The position numbers and the translations under genes are program-made. Below, in pieces: positions 1 through 5,791 of a stretch of 10,372 nucleotides of DNA (the stretch's first letter is position 1; every line of letters begins with the position of its first letter). The notes below the pieces were generated by a model. That model had not been told where the DNA came from. It searched no databases and was given only the letters and a program-made list of their open reading frames with translations. The stretch is from the NCBI GenBank assembly GCA_038043025.1, contig JBBTCW010000001.1:1-10372 (forward strand). Reading direction: 5' to 3'. The stretch is from O2-02-FULL-42-9 sp038043025. Lineage in GTDB: Bacteria > Pseudomonadota > Gammaproteobacteria > UBA12402.

Positions 1-78
1 CCAGGCCAATTGACCACAAGCTCATGGCGATATGCGCGCGAACGTTAAAGGGGGAAGAAAAAAAGGCCGTGTTTTTTG
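1..78. other. Left edge, no gene called; possible 3' end of an unidentified gene
   Basis: The first 48 bases are open in one plus-strand frame and end in TAA at 46-48 (the last residues would read SSWRYARER). Another plus frame is open from the window edge to TAA at 192-194, but most of it runs through repeat DNA. Either could be the end of a gene that starts outside the window. I recognise neither, and with so few residues I call no product. Bases 49-78 are purine-rich and then T-rich and lead into the first palindromic repeat. Confidence 0.2.
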
Positions 79-100
79 TCTCGCGACTTGACCGCGGGAT
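69..100 (+). repeat. Degenerate copy of the GTCAT...ATCCAG palindromic repeat
   Basis: This stretch reads like the intact copy at 218-250: both start with GTG and a T run, then GTC, and both end in CTTGACCGCGGGAT. Here the left arm is damaged (TCGCGA instead of CCGCGG) and the terminal CCAG is absent. The two copies lie as direct repeats on either side of the MITE-like element at 112-218. Confidence 0.6.
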
Positions 101-111
101 TATTTATTACA

Positions 112-218
112 ATCCTCAGCTCAGAGGTAAGCTGGTATTCATTGTTAGAATGGTATTTACCAGAAGTCATGATGAATTATTTAGAATCAGATAAACGCTT
201 CGCGTCCTCTGAGGTGAG
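112..218 (+). mobile_element. MITE-like element, left copy (inverted relative to 10143-10249)
   Basis: The segment aligns without gaps to the reverse complement of 10143-10249, with 98 of 107 positions identical by my hand alignment. It has imperfect terminal inverted repeats: CTCAGCTCAGAGG at 115-127 and CCTCTGAGGTGAG at 206-218, which match at 12 of 13 positions. It encodes no transposase and is only about 104 bp between the outer ends of the terminal repeats, as expected for a non-autonomous element. I saw no clear target-site duplication. It could instead be another class of dispersed repeat; being a repeat is certain, its mobility is inferred. Confidence 0.7.
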
Positions 219-224
219 TGTTTT

Positions 225-254
225 GTCATCCCGCGGCTTGACCGCGGGATCCAG
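225..254 (+). repeat. Palindromic repeat, GTCAT...ATCCAG family
   Basis: Arms ATCCCGCGG (228-236) and CCGCGGGAT (242-250) are perfect inverted repeats around a 5-base loop, CTTGA. The outer bases GTC and CCAG frame the palindrome, as in the copies near 304, 338 and 10336. Similar GC-rich palindromes are scattered through genomes of intracellular bacteria and are often wrongly annotated as short proteins. Confidence 0.8.
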
Positions 255-270
255 GAAAATTTATATTAAA

Positions 271-302
271 GATTATAATAACGGAGTACCGCTATTATAA
301 TC
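271..302. repeat. AT-rich long hairpin between two GC palindromes
   Basis: GATTATAATA (271-280) and TATTATAATC (293-302) are perfect 10-base inverted arms. They continue inward through one mismatch to CGG (282-284) and CCG (289-291) around an AGTA loop. The hairpin lies between an ATCCAG (249-254) and its complement CTGGAT (304-309), so the whole arrangement is nested. No gene uses it as an obvious terminator, since neither side has a T run or an adjacent coding end. Confidence 0.75.
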
Positions 303-303
303 A

Positions 304-330
304 CTGGATACCGGCTTTCGCCGGTATGAC
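304..330 (-). repeat. Palindromic repeat, GTCAT...ATCCAG family, reverse orientation
   Basis: ATACCGGC (308-315) and GCCGGTAT (320-327) form a perfect inverted repeat with a TTTC loop. It is flanked by CTGG on the left and GAC on the right, so it is the same family layout read on the minus strand. Confidence 0.75.
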
Positions 331-334
331 GAAT

Positions 335-379
335 GTCTGGATACCGCGGTTAAACCGCGGCATGACAAAGAAGCGAAGC
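335..379 (-). repeat. 45-bp palindromic repeat, inverted copy of 10323-10367
   Basis: The palindrome CCGCGGTT (344-351), A, AACCGCGG (353-360) sits inside a 45-base segment. That segment matches the reverse complement of 10323-10367 at 43 of 45 positions. The match extends past the palindrome into ACAAAGAAGCGAAGC, so the repeat unit is longer than the hairpin alone. Confidence 0.8.
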
Positions 380-428
380 TTCGTGTCCTCTCCACAAAAT
401 GACATATTCCTTTGAGTCGAGAATAAAT

Positions 429-460
429 CCCCGGCCGCTATTTTTTTAGCAGCGCCGGGG
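429..460 (-). terminator. Rho-independent-type terminator of the icmW-icmX operon
   Basis: CCCCGGC (429-435) and GCCGGGG (454-460) form a perfect 7-bp stem, extended inward by GCT (437-439) and AGC (448-450) around a T-run loop. It lies 18 bp beyond the icmX stop codon. Read on the minus strand, the stem is followed by ATTTATTC, a modest T-rich tail. Position and stem strength support termination of icmX transcription. Confidence 0.75.
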
Positions 461-478
461 ATAATTGATGATGTGAGA

Positions 479-1774
479 TTACGATTCTTGATCTGTCTTG
501 GATGATGGTGTCGGTCTCTTTATTGTCGGTTGTGCCGAGGATGACACTGGTTTTATTGCATTTATTGACAGGGTAACCGTATTTTGTGTCATGATACCGG
601 CTAATTCTAATTTTATTTGTTCTAATTCTTGCGAAATTTTATATAAATTGTAATTAATGCCGAAGAAAGAGACAAGCATCATATGTATGCGTGTAAATAG
701 ATTGGTTTTGTCTCCAAAGAATGAATCCCAAAATGCTTTACTGCCAGGGTTATGCGTATCCATAAATTGCAGTAAGGAAATCGCACTTGATGGGGACGGT
801 GAACCCTTGGTGGTCTCTGCCGGCAAACGTTCTGCATAAGATTCTGCAATGTTGTAATCCGCTATGGATTGAATGGCCGATAGCGTTCGTTGTAACACGA
901 TATATTGTGCTTGGTCGGATGTTAGTCTGGCTGTATTCATCGCCGGTAATGCAAATCCCGATGCAGAAAGATTTTTAATATAGGCTTGTAAACGCTTATC
1001 TAAGTTAGGATCAATGGATGTTATGTTTTTTCCATGCGCATATATCTGTGTGCCTAATAAATCTTTTGCCGACGCGGGCGGCGTTGCTGATTTTATTTTG
1101 GAGGCATCATCGAATGGCCCGTAAACGGCTGACTCAGCATTAATTAAATTTATGTAATTTGAGGTTAAATCTGGCTGGCTAATCGTGGCCTTAAAAATGG
1201 TTGGTTTAATCGATTGAGAGTCTGTAAATTGCCCATAGGTCATGTAATTATAAAGTTTTTCGGTCAGCTGATTGCGCTCACTCATGGCTTGTACTTCGAT
1301 GCCTGCTGCTATGGGTGTTTCAAGATCGGTATCAAGTAAATACGGATTGCCTTGAGGTTTAGTCGCTCCGGCGGTGTCATCTAAGTAATCTTTATAGTAG
1401 GCTGTTGATGAGGTTAAAGTAGCTGGTGCGGGGATAGTGGCCAATGTTTGATAAATTTGATCTAATTGATCGTAAATTTGATTTAGCGCCGACGCTTTTT
1501 CCTTTGAAAAGGTGAGTAGCCCTTTAATTGAAGTGAGCGATGTGTTTGATGTGTCCAATTTACTACCAGTTGATGTGAAATTGTTTTTTAGTAATTGATA
1601 TAATGTTCCATTCGTTTTTAAGGTTTCTTGGATTGCATCTAATGGGGTCAAAAGCTGGTCAACGCATCCTTGGAAGTCATCTAAGCTACATGCATAAGTT
1701 GGCGCAACTGTAAAAATTGAGCTGGTGATCAAGACGACCATGGTCATTATTTTTAATAATTTAGACTTAAACAT
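479..1774 (-). CDS. icmX: IcmX, periplasmic Dot/Icm type IVB secretion protein
   Basis: The 431-residue product starts with a clear signal peptide: Lys-containing N-terminus, hydrophobic stretch about 8-22, and likely cleavage after A28 (PTYA-CS). The mature protein starts with C29 and C37, which could pair, and has no further transmembrane segment apart from a mildly hydrophobic stretch near residue 365. Legionella IcmX is a periplasmic protein of similar size (about 466 residues), and fragments of it are found outside the cell. The call rests on size, export signal and position as last gene of an icmW operon divergent from icmV-dotA, more than on residue motifs. The start is supported by AGGAG at 1784-1788, 9 bases upstream. 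C29 is preceded by T-Y-A, which is not a lipobox, so I do not call it a lipoprotein. Confidence 0.8.
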   Translation of the reverse strand: MFKSKLLKIMTMVVLITSSIFTVAPTYACSLDDFQGCVDQLLTPLDAIQETLKTNGTLYQLLKNNFTSTGSKLDTSNTSLTSIKGLLTFSKEKASALNQIYDQLDQIYQTLATIPAPATLTSSTAYYKDYLDDTAGATKPQGNPYLLDTDLETPIAAGIEVQAMSERNQLTEKLYNYMTYGQFTDSQSIKPTIFKATISQPDLTSNYINLINAESAVYGPFDDASKIKSATPPASAKDLLGTQIYAHGKNITSIDPNLDKRLQAYIKNLSASGFALPAMNTARLTSDQAQYIVLQRTLSAIQSIADYNIAESYAERLPAETTKGSPSPSSAISLLQFMDTHNPGSKAFWDSFFGDKTNLFTRIHMMLVSFFGINYNLYKISQELEQIKLELAGIMTQNTVTLSINAIKPVSSSAQPTIKRPTPSSKTDQES

Positions 1775-1783
1775 ATACTAACG

Positions 1784-1788
1784 CTCCT
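1784..1788 (-). promoter_or_regulatory. Strong ribosome binding site of icmX
   Basis: On the minus strand this reads AGGAG, 9 bases before the ATG at 1774. It is the clearest Shine-Dalgarno in the window and lies in the 17-bp gap after the preceding gene, so it fixes the icmX start. Confidence 0.75.
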
Positions 1789-1791
1789 ATA

Positions 1792-2406
1792 CTAATATTT
1801 AATATTCCATCCGCCACCCGATGAACTTTGTTGATTACTGGTTTGTGAACTACTACTATTTGGCATGACAACGGGGGATGTCGATATCTGTGTGTTTTGT
1901 TCTGTTTGTAAATTGGCTGTGCCGCTGGATGTAATCGTCGGGGCGGTGTTTTGTGTTTGCGGATTACATTGACAGCTGCTGGGATAAACGCGTGATATGC
2001 GCTTTCCAGCGTTGTCATACAAGAAGTTCCCCGAATAATTATAGGGGTCTGTTGTCGTGTAACAATCACAGGTTTTTGCCGTACTTGTCGAAGGAGTGGG
2101 TGTTACTTTTTGTGCTGTTATTTGTGCCGTGGGTGTTGTTGTCGTGGGCGTGGGCGGTTGTTGTGTTGCTTGCGTTGTATTGCTTGCATCCGGTTGTTGT
2201 AACTTTTGTTGTAGCTGTTCTCGCAACTTGTCCGTATCGATTTGATTTTGATCGATTGCTTGTTGTGCTTGGGCTAAATTTTGATTCTGTTGAATCATAT
2301 CTTGTGATTGGGGGTAAGTGACCGACGAGCTACCGCTTGCGAATGCCGTATTGGCCAACACAGCATATCCCATGATGAGGACGAATCTATAGAGTCGTGT
2401 TTTCAT
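1792..2406 (-). CDS. Unrecognised exported Gln/Thr/Pro-rich protein with CxC pairs, between icmW and icmX
   Basis: I do not recognise this 204-residue protein. Residues 1-24 form a signal peptide (KTR, hydrophobic core, cleavage likely near AFAS). Residues 36-71 are a Gln-rich segment likely to be helical or coiled coil (QNLAQAQQAIDQNQ, REQLQQKLQQ). Residues about 72-110 are a Pro/Thr/Gln-rich linker. A small Tyr-rich unit follows with paired cysteines, CDC at 113-115 and CQC at 145-147, and then a Ser/Gln/Asn-rich tail ending GGGWNIKY. The start at 2406 overlaps the end of icmW by 20 bp and begins directly at a signal peptide. The longer open frame to 2544 would put 46 residues lacking such a signal in front and lie within icmW. 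Co-transcription with icmW and icmX suggests a periplasmic or surface part of the secretion machine; this is inference. Confidence 0.75.
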   Translation of the reverse strand: MKTRLYRFVLIMGYAVLANTAFASGSSSVTYPQSQDMIQQNQNLAQAQQAIDQNQIDTDKLREQLQQKLQQPDASNTTQATQQPPTPTTTTPTAQITAQKVTPTPSTSTAKTCDCYTTTDPYNYSGNFLYDNAGKRISRVYPSSCQCNPQTQNTAPTITSSGTANLQTEQNTQISTSPVVMPNSSSSQTSNQQSSSGGGWNIKY

Positions 2407-2842
2407 TTTCCATGGCCTTTGCGATGAGTTCAAATCGTTCCTTCGAAAATACGCGCGAGAGTAGACGAAGTCTTTCGAACACAATATTGCGACGCAAGAA
2501 TAATTCTGCTGCTTGGTTTTGGTTTTGTGCTTGTTCTTCTGCATGCATCAAAATGCGTGATGCCGATCCGGGATAAATTGAATCGATGGCCTGTAAAATT
2601 CGCAAGACCCGGCTCATTTTAAGATGACAGCCGATTTTGACATAATGTTGCTCATTGGCCAATTCGAATTTTGTGACGCCTTCTAAGTTTTGGCCAAATT
2701 CATCCAGCGCTTTTTCAAGCTCAGCCTGTCCATCTAATGTCCAATTCTCAACGCTTTCCATGAAGGAAACGACGCGATAAATCATTTTATCTTCATAGTT
2801 TTTCCAAAATTCATGTGCTGCTTTTGAGCTTAAATCTGGCAT
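2387..2842 (-). CDS. icmW: IcmW, type IVB effector adaptor (chaperone)
   Basis: IcmW is a small acidic cytoplasmic protein that pairs with IcmS. Bound to the DotL coupling protein, the pair recruits a subset of effectors to the Dot/Icm channel. The 151-residue product has the length of Legionella IcmW and shows its conserved blocks: VENWTLDG at 31-38, PGSASRILMHAEE at 91-103, and a basic helix from FLRRNIVFERLRLLSRVF at 115-132. There is no signal peptide. An open frame extends upstream to 3025, but the family N-terminus MPDLS begins at 2842 and GGAA at 2850-2853 on the minus strand gives a ribosome site 7 bases away. It is first in the operon with the exported protein and icmX. Confidence 0.97.
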   Translation of the reverse strand: MPDLSSKAAHEFWKNYEDKMIYRVVSFMESVENWTLDGQAELEKALDEFGQNLEGVTKFELANEQHYVKIGCHLKMSRVLRILQAIDSIYPGSASRILMHAEEQAQNQNQAAELFLRRNIVFERLRLLSRVFSKERFELIAKAMENENTTL

Positions 2843-2859
2843 TATGTTGTTCCACGTTG

Positions 2860-2872
2860 TATAGTAACTATA
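2860..2872. promoter_or_regulatory. 13-bp palindrome in the icmW leader, possible operator
   Basis: TATAGT and ACTATA flank a single A, giving a perfect palindrome. It falls about 20-30 bases downstream of the predicted icmW transcription start and upstream of the icmW ribosome site. This is a place where a repressor could act, but in AT-rich DNA such a palindrome can arise by chance. Confidence 0.35.
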
Positions 2873-2890
2873 TTTAATATAATCTTGAAT
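2873..2890 (+). promoter_or_regulatory. PmrA-like direct repeat upstream of icmV
   Basis: TTTAAT at 2873-2878 and CTTGAA at 2884-2889 repeat with an 11-bp period on the plus strand, just upstream of the -35 region of the icmV promoter. The PmrA response-regulator site in Legionella and Coxiella is a tandem CTTAAT-like repeat with this spacing, and PmrA is known to control dot/icm genes in Coxiella. The match is imperfect and the region is AT-rich, so this is only a candidate. Confidence 0.4.
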
Positions 2891-2898
2891 TTTTAATA

Positions 2899-2907
2899 AG
2901 TATAGCA
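2899..2907 (-). promoter_or_regulatory. Extended -10 promoter of the icmW operon
   Basis: On the minus strand this reads TGC TATACT, an extended -10 element. The same nine bases occur on the plus strand at 9093-9101. The predicted start of transcription would be near 2892, about 50 bases before the icmW ATG. TATACT is also, as I recall, the -10 sequence reported for several Legionella icm genes. Confidence 0.6.
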
Positions 2908-2914
2908 GAATGAT

Positions 2915-2923
2915 TGCTATAAT
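2915..2923 (+). promoter_or_regulatory. Extended -10 promoter of icmV-dotA
   Basis: TGC TATAAT is a consensus extended -10 element. No good -35 is present 17 bp upstream (AATAAG), which is normal for extended -10 promoters or activator-dependent ones. Its first seven bases are the exact inverse of the icmW element at 2901-2907, so the two promoters face away from each other with overlapping polymerase sites. Confidence 0.65.
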
Positions 2924-3017
2924 AAAGGGAGGGTAAGGGGTCGTCAGTGATATTGCGGTAATACACCTTTTTGGTGAAAAATAGATCAATTTATTTGGCG
3001 CAGGAATTGTTGAAAAA

Positions 3018-3479
3018 ATGGGCATATTTACAGGAATTAAAAATCAGTTAGTGAAGCCAGCTGTCAATGTCACAGGCTGGATGAGCTGGACTTTTTTTAA
3101 AGACAATACCGTCTCTCTTGCTCGTATGTTGAAACCTGTTTTTACGGCTCATCGTTTGCGAGAGGATGAAAAAACGCGAGAAAGTTTTGAGCATGCACTC
3201 GAGCGCTTAGGGTTGACTGAGACAGATTTAGCGCGTAAAGCTCAGTTCTTAAAAACATCCTTTACTTTTTATATGAGCGTGGCGGTGTTCGCAGCATTAT
3301 ATATTATTTACCTCTTTTTTCATGCCGATGTTCTTTCATTGATTGTGACCGTTTTATTGTTTTCTTTATTTTTGGCGAAAGCGTTTCAAATGCGTTTTTG
3401 GTTATTTCAGATTAAACAGCGTAAGTTAGGATGCTCATTTTCCGAATGGTGGTCGGGCAAAGCAGAGGACAATTCATGA
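3018..3479 (+). CDS. icmV: IcmV, inner-membrane protein of the Dot/Icm secretion system
   Basis: The 153-residue product matches the size and layout of Legionella IcmV (about 150 residues). It has a basic, Trp-containing N-terminal part (residues 1-50, with GWMSWTFF at 20-27), a charged helical segment (48-78), and two hydrophobic helices at about 82-102 and 104-122. A basic C-terminal tail follows (QIKQRKLGCSFSEWWSG). The start has AGGA at 3002-3005, a slightly long 12 bases upstream. Its stop overlaps the start of dotA (ATGA at 3476-3479), so translation is probably coupled. IcmV is required for intracellular growth and effector delivery in Legionella; its precise role is unknown. Confidence 0.93.
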   Translation: MGIFTGIKNQLVKPAVNVTGWMSWTFFKDNTVSLARMLKPVFTAHRLREDEKTRESFEHALERLGLTETDLARKAQFLKTSFTFYMSVAVFAALYIIYLFFHADVLSLIVTVLLFSLFLAKAFQMRFWLFQIKQRKLGCSFSEWWSGKAEDNS

Positions 3480-5746
3480 TGAGAAGAATAATGCAAAATT
3501 TCTATGTGAAATTTTTATTGATTTTTGGCGTATTAATTTATTGCCCTTTTGCTTTGGCCGATACGGATGTAAATGTTACATTTTTTACGGCACCTGCATC
3601 GGATATTTCATTGCAATTCGTTAGCGCGTTATTCGGACGTTTTACAACTGCACTTCCGCAGGTTTTTAGATCGACGAGTATTATAAGTACGATGTTTACC
3701 GCGTTCAATCACGCGGTATTGGTATTAGGCGCGATTACTATTTTATACACGACGCTGATCGCGATTGTAAATACTGCGCATCAAGGTGAATTTTTGGGTA
3801 AAAAATTCGACTCTATGTGGGTGCCGATTCGATCGGTTGCCGGGTTTGCTTTGTTGATTCCCGTGATGCAAGGGTATTCGAGTATTCAAATTTTTATGAT
3901 GTGGGTAATTACGCAGGGCGTGGGGGCAGCGGATAGCTTATGGGATGCCGTTGTGCCTGCATTTGATTTAGCGGGCGCTGGCCATGGCGGTGAGACGTCT
4001 ATTCAGCACAGTGATACGCTACAGGATGCGATGAAAATTGAAGATGTTTGGAAAGGCATCTTTTGTATGTATCAGCAATATCGAACGGCGCATGGCGGCG
4101 CATTGCCCCCACAACCACTTATCCCTTATGTTTTTAATACTGATACCGTTTCTCCTGATCGAACGCTGCAGAGACTTTTTGGCAAGAGCAGGATGAACGC
4201 TTATGACTACGAGAAGCAGGATGCATATACTTACGCGTTTATTCCTGAGGAGAATTGGGGTGATAAGCAGAATTATACTTGTGGTAGTTTGTTGGTGCCG
4301 AGTGGTACGTGGACGGACAAGCCGACGGATGGCATTAATCAACAGATTCCTATTTTAATGTCACAGATGCAGGCAGTGGTTGACTCGTTAAATACCGCAA
4401 CGTATGACTATCTTAAGAATGGTGTTCAACCGGGGACGAATCCTTTGGTGGATTTGGCCTATCAGGTGGAAGATGCATTAAGTGGTGTATCTAACTCTTC
4501 GGACTTAACGGGTTGGAAGGAGACAGCGGAGACACAAGGATGGATGAGTGCGGGTCAATTTTATTTTGACATTGTCGCCTCTAGCGGCGCGGGTAAGAAA
4601 TATAAAACATTTGATCAGAGTTTAAAGTTTTGGTCGAGTGATACCTATAGTCAGGTAGATCATGGTCCTCCGGTGAGTGATCCATTGTTAGATAGTTTTG
4701 AGTCAGATGCCGATAGTCAATTGGGCGCTGGGAGTGTGGCGCCCGCTGCTAGTACAGGTAATGCTGCAGGCAGGGCTTTTAGAGCGACGGGCGTGTGGGC
4801 TGGCATTGTAAACATACTTGCGCCAAATTTCCAGAATTTATATGCTGAGGCGAACAGCAACAATCCGATTTATTTAGTCAATGATCCATTGATTACTATT
4901 CACCAGACGGGTGATGATATTATCGCCAAGACGATGGCTTTTTGGACGGTGTCGTTCGGGGTGGCACTGACTGCAGCAGCGCTCTCCGGTACTTTTAGTA
5001 GTGTATCTCCGGGCTTTTTAATCGCTCAAGTAGTCGCTGCTTGGCTTCTTTTGCCACTGTTTGCTTTATTTGGTGCGGTTTTCGTGTTTGGAATCACTAT
5101 GTCCGTATATATTCCATTGATTCCGTTTATCATCTTTTTGTTTGCTGCTATCGGATGGCTGTTTGCTGTGGTAGAAACGATGTTGGCCGCGCCACTCGTG
5201 GCGCTGGGTATTGCTCATCCGGAAGGGCATGAGGTCTATGGTCGTGCAGAACCGGCGGTGCAATTATTGATGAATGTGTTTTTGCGGCCGAGTTTTATCT
5301 TATTTGGATTTATAAGCGGTATATTGTTAATGCGTATATCGCTGACCTACCTAAATTTATTATTTGGCGGGGCGATGAGCCATATTCTTAGCGGTGGAGG
5401 AATTGCGCAATTATTTAAGTATCTTATGGTGTTTGCAGTATATATAACTTTAGTGATTGGTATTGTGAATCGCTGTTTTGCGCTGACACATATTATTCCC
5501 GATCAAGTGTTGAGATGGATTAGTAATCAGACACAATTTGGTTCGACCGCTCCCGATCATGCCATTGAAGCTGGCATTAAAGGTGCGGCGAGCGGTGTGA
5601 GTGGTGGTGGTCATGGCGGCGGCGGTCATGGTGGCGGCAAGCCTGCGCCGAAGGGTGGTGGTGGGGGGGGAGGAGGCAGGCCTCCTGCTCCTGCTCCGGC
5701 TCAAGGTGAACCACCTGTTCCTCCGGCTCAAGGTGAAGGTCATTAA
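3476..5746 (+). CDS. dotA: DotA, polytopic inner-membrane protein of the Dot/Icm system
   Basis: DotA is an inner-membrane protein that is also released from Legionella by the Dot/Icm machine. Here it has 756 residues, clearly shorter than Legionella DotA (about 1048). Residues 1-28 are a signal peptide (cleavage after FALA). Hydrophobic segments follow at about 81-99 and 118-150, then a long periplasmic loop (about 150-485). A second cluster of hydrophobic segments covers about 486-580, 604-632 and 646-670. The C-terminus is low-complexity: Gly/His-rich (709-735), then two nine-residue units, PAPAPAQGE and PPVPPAQGE, and a final GH. The open frame reaches 3431, but the ATG pair at 3476/3479 sits at the icmV stop and begins a proper signal peptide. 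A run of eight G at 5663-5670 lies in the tail-coding part. Confidence 0.95.
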   Translation: MMRRIMQNFYVKFLLIFGVLIYCPFALADTDVNVTFFTAPASDISLQFVSALFGRFTTALPQVFRSTSIISTMFTAFNHAVLVLGAITILYTTLIAIVNTAHQGEFLGKKFDSMWVPIRSVAGFALLIPVMQGYSSIQIFMMWVITQGVGAADSLWDAVVPAFDLAGAGHGGETSIQHSDTLQDAMKIEDVWKGIFCMYQQYRTAHGGALPPQPLIPYVFNTDTVSPDRTLQRLFGKSRMNAYDYEKQDAYTYAFIPEENWGDKQNYTCGSLLVPSGTWTDKPTDGINQQIPILMSQMQAVVDSLNTATYDYLKNGVQPGTNPLVDLAYQVEDALSGVSNSSDLTGWKETAETQGWMSAGQFYFDIVASSGAGKKYKTFDQSLKFWSSDTYSQVDHGPPVSDPLLDSFESDADSQLGAGSVAPAASTGNAAGRAFRATGVWAGIVNILAPNFQNLYAEANSNNPIYLVNDPLITIHQTGDDIIAKTMAFWTVSFGVALTAAALSGTFSSVSPGFLIAQVVAAWLLLPLFALFGAVFVFGITMSVYIPLIPFIIFLFAAIGWLFAVVETMLAAPLVALGIAHPEGHEVYGRAEPAVQLLMNVFLRPSFILFGFISGILLMRISLTYLNLLFGGAMSHILSGGGIAQLFKYLMVFAVYITLVIGIVNRCFALTHIIPDQVLRWISNQTQFGSTAPDHAIEAGIKGAASGVSGGGHGGGGHGGGKPAPKGGGGGGGGRPPAPAPAQGEPPVPPAQGEGH

Positions 5747-5753
5747 AATAACA

Positions 5754-5779
5754 AAATACTGCCGAAATATGGCGTATTT
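5754..5779 (-). terminator. Hairpin between convergent dotA and dotB
   Basis: AAATAC-T-GCC (5754-5763) pairs with GGC-GTATTT (5771-5779) with a single bulged T and a 7-base loop. The 45-bp gap between the two stop codons contains nothing else. On the minus strand the stem is followed by TGTTATTTTAATG, so it fits best as the terminator of the dotDCB operon. It may work in both directions; the stem is AT-rich and of moderate strength. Confidence 0.55.
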
Positions 5780-5791
5780 GCAGCCCAAAGC

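Noticed and set aside
3..194. Plus-strand frame open from the window edge to TAA at 192-194
   Set aside because: Could be the end of a real gene, but two thirds of it is repeat DNA and the remaining 25 residues match nothing I recognise.
76..300. Plus-strand open frame of 74 residues starting at TTG
   Set aside because: It is composed almost entirely of the repeat sequences (MITE-like element and GTCAT palindromes), has no ribosome site, and encodes the SRDLTAG/SRGLTAG strings typical of spurious translations of such palindromes.
479..1774. IcmX as a lipoprotein because Cys follows the signal peptide
   Set aside because: The residues before C29 are T-Y-A, not a lipobox; standard signal peptidase I cleavage fits better.
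1767..2069. Minus-strand 100-residue frame, and similar antisense frames inside dotA, dotB, dotC and icmQ
   Set aside because: They lie in other frames of well-identified genes, lack ribosome sites and show biased residue content.
2407..2544. 46-residue upstream extension of the exported protein
   Set aside because: It overlaps icmW in another frame and would bury the signal peptide that starts at 2406.
2843..3025. 61-residue upstream extension of icmW
   Set aside because: It would run through the divergent promoter region and into icmV; the family N-terminus MPDLS with a ribosome site is at 2842.
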